Source: CAVVNN01 sp963749605 (GTDB lineage: Bacteria > Actinomycetota > Thermoleophilia > Solirubrobacterales > 70-9). Taken from it: DNA of 64,000 nucleotides. The position numbers and the translations under genes were made by a program. The stretch is taken from contig CAVVNN010000002.1 of assembly GCA_963749605.1 (NCBI GenBank), positions 620,001 to 684,000 on the forward strand, given 5' to 3'. Shown in pieces: positions 62,701 to 64,000 of this stretch; positions within the stretch are counted from its first letter, which is position 1; the number at the start of each line of letters is the position of its first letter. The notes beneath the pieces were generated by a model that saw only the letters and a program-made list of their open reading frames with translations, was not told the DNA's origin and did no database searches.

Positions 62701-64000
62701 TCAGACGGACACCTCCTCAGCCGTACGGGAAGGAGCGTTGCGCTCCTCGGCTGAGTGGACGCGGTCGGACTCGCCCGCCTCGAGCGGGTCGCCGTGCTCG
62801 TCGAAATCGGGGCCGAAGTCGTCGACGAAGTCGCGAATCGTGGCGCCCAGCTCCTCCTCGTCCTCCTCGGAGAGCTTGCCGCTCTCTTCGATCCGGCCCA
62901 GCAGCTCCGACTTCTCGGAGTGCAGGCGGGTGCGGAGGTCGGCAAGGAACTCGCCGACGCGCTCGGTCTTGATCCGGTCGAGGAAGCCGCCGGTGCCGGA
63001 GTAGATCGACGCGACCTGGTCGCCGACGCTGAGCGGCTCGCGCTCCTTCTGTTTGAGCAGCTCGACCAGCCGCTCGCCGCGGGTCAGCGCTTTCTGGGTC
63101 TCCGCGTCGAGCTCGGAGCCGAACTGGGCGAAGGCCTCGAGGTCGCGGTACTGGGAGAGGTCGAGGCGCAGTTTCCCGGCCACCTTCTTCATCGCCTTGG
63201 TCTGCGCGTTGCCGCCCACCCGCGAGACCGAGATGCCGACGTTGATCGCCGGCCGCACGCCGGAGAAGAAGAGGTCGGACTCGAGGAAGATCTGGCCGTC
63301 GGTGATCGAGATCACGTTGGTCGGGATGTAGGCGGAGACGTCTGAGGCCTGGGTCTCGATGATCGGCAGCGCCGTCAGCGAGCCGCCGCCGAGCTCGTCG
63401 TTCAGCTTCACCGCCCGCTCCAGCAGGCGCGAGTGCAGGTAGAAGACGTCTCCCGGGTAGGCCTCGCGACCCGGCGGGCGCCGCAGCAGCAGCGACATCT
63501 GCCGGTACGCGTAGGCGTGTTTGGTGAGGTCGTCGTAAACGCAGAGGGCGGCCTTGCCGTTGTAGAGGAAGTGCTCGCCCATCGCGCAGCCGGCGTAGGG
63601 GGCGATGTACTTGATCGGAGCCGCCTCGTCGGCGGGGGCGGCGACGATGATCGTGTTCTCCATCGCGCCGTTCTCCTCGAGCACCTCTTTCAGCTGCACG
63701 ACGGTCGACATCCGCTGCCCGATCGCGACGTAGATGCAGACCATGTCCTTGTCGCGGGCGTTGATGATCGTGTCGATCGCGATCGCGGTCTTGCCGGTCT
63801 GGCGGTCGCCGATGATCAGCTCTCGCTGGCCGCGGCCGATCGGGATCATCCCGTCGATCGCCATCAGGCCGGTCTGGACCGGTTCGGTGACCGGCTGGCG
63901 CTGGACGACGCCGGGCGCTTTGAACTCGGCCGGGCGGGTCTCGGTGGTGGCGATCTCGCCGCGGTTGTCGAGCGGGCGCCCGAGCGGGTCGACCATGCGG
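62701..64000 (-). CDS. atpA: ATP synthase alpha subunit (partial)
   Basis: The gene runs off the right edge; about 432 C-terminal residues are visible. P-loop IIGDRQTGKTAIAIDTI, then VAIGQRMSTVVQL, MGEHFLYNGKAALCVYDDLTKHAYAYRQMSLLLRRPPGREAYPGDVFYLHSRLLERA and VISITDGQIFLESDLFFSGVRPAINVGISVSRVGG. It ends 3 bp before atpG. Unlike most alpha subunits it has an extended acidic C-terminus (EDEEELGATIRDFVDDFGPDFDEHGD). Confidence 0.97.
   Translation of the reverse strand, partial: RMVDPLGRPLDNRGEIATTETRPAEFKAPGVVQRQPVTEPVQTGLMAIDGMIPIGRGQRELIIGDRQTGKTAIAIDTIINARDKDMVCIYVAIGQRMSTVVQLKEVLEENGAMENTIIVAAPADEAAPIKYIAPYAGCAMGEHFLYNGKAALCVYDDLTKHAYAYRQMSLLLRRPPGREAYPGDVFYLHSRLLERAVKLNDELGGGSLTALPIIETQASDVSAYIPTNVISITDGQIFLESDLFFSGVRPAINVGISVSRVGGNAQTKAMKKVAGKLRLDLSQYRDLEAFAQFGSELDAETQKALTRGERLVELLKQKEREPLSVGDQVASIYSGTGGFLDRIKTERVGEFLADLRTRLHSEKSELLGRIEESGKLSEEDEEELGATIRDFVDDFGPDFDEHGDPLEAGESDRVHSAEERNAPSRTAEEVSV

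Overview
The window is GC-rich with frequent GTG/TTG starts and ATGA, GTGA or TGATG gene junctions. It carries actinobacterial hallmarks: TadE/TadG-like genes, an Rpf-like transglycosylase, a PrfB with programmed frameshift, and a TANNNT-N6-start promoter pattern. The gene content best fits a deep-branching actinobacterium such as Thermoleophilia/Solirubrobacterales; that placement is inference from content, not a search. Nearly all of it is chromosomal housekeeping and envelope genes. I found no insertion sequence, prophage, CRISPR array or tRNA.

Layout. 1-1570: end of a Tad-type pilus or secretion locus (minus strand). 1666-16854: a phosphate island. It holds a minus-strand operon (PHP-glycosyltransferase fusion, ppk, DUF47/PhoU-like protein, PiT transporter, two small membrane proteins), a split CHAD pair, ppx, phoU-pstB-pstA-pstC-pstS and two PhoB-type regulators. 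Four arrays of 11-bp direct repeats (PHO boxes) lie upstream of pstS, the receiver-less regulator, a small membrane protein and the PHP-glycosyltransferase operon, which ties these genes into one predicted Pho regulon. 16851-23961: HD-domain protein, Rpf-like protein, heavy-metal P-type ATPase, purU, a cytochrome P450 relic, an ABC-F protein and a peroxiredoxin. 23962-31130: ssrA (tmRNA), a helix-hairpin-helix coiled-coil protein, smpB, an RNB exonuclease, an S41 protease and ftsEX, i.e. a trans-translation/quality-control block.

31317-39290 is the most unusual region. Two heme-b ferric-reductase-like membrane proteins, ApbE, an NAD(P)H:ferredoxin reductase, a three-cysteine ferredoxin and a two-component system sit among small membrane-anchored or secreted proteins that carry short VVTxTSG/TSAS motifs, one of them in five copies. 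I propose a membrane electron-transfer module with unusual candidate flavinylation substrates. 39393-47399: transketolase, nadA, mutM, nadC, an ECF sigma factor with ogt, an E-rich membrane protein, prfB and a SnoaL-like protein. 47406-54921: secA, hpf, comF, a nucleotidyltransferase, ahcY and a sugar isomerase. 54921-64000: one tightly overlapping run from the ATP synthase genes (atpA partial, atpG, atpD, atpC) through an M20 peptidase, an LCP ligase, UDP-glucose dehydrogenase and a sugar-1-phosphate nucleotidyltransferase to the isomerase.

Sequence-quality caveat: the DUF47 and PiT genes (2732-3961) need about twelve single-base indels to read through, and pstC needs one. Codons and motifs are otherwise intact, so I read these as local sequence errors more than decay. 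No stretch over 300 bases lacks an annotated feature.
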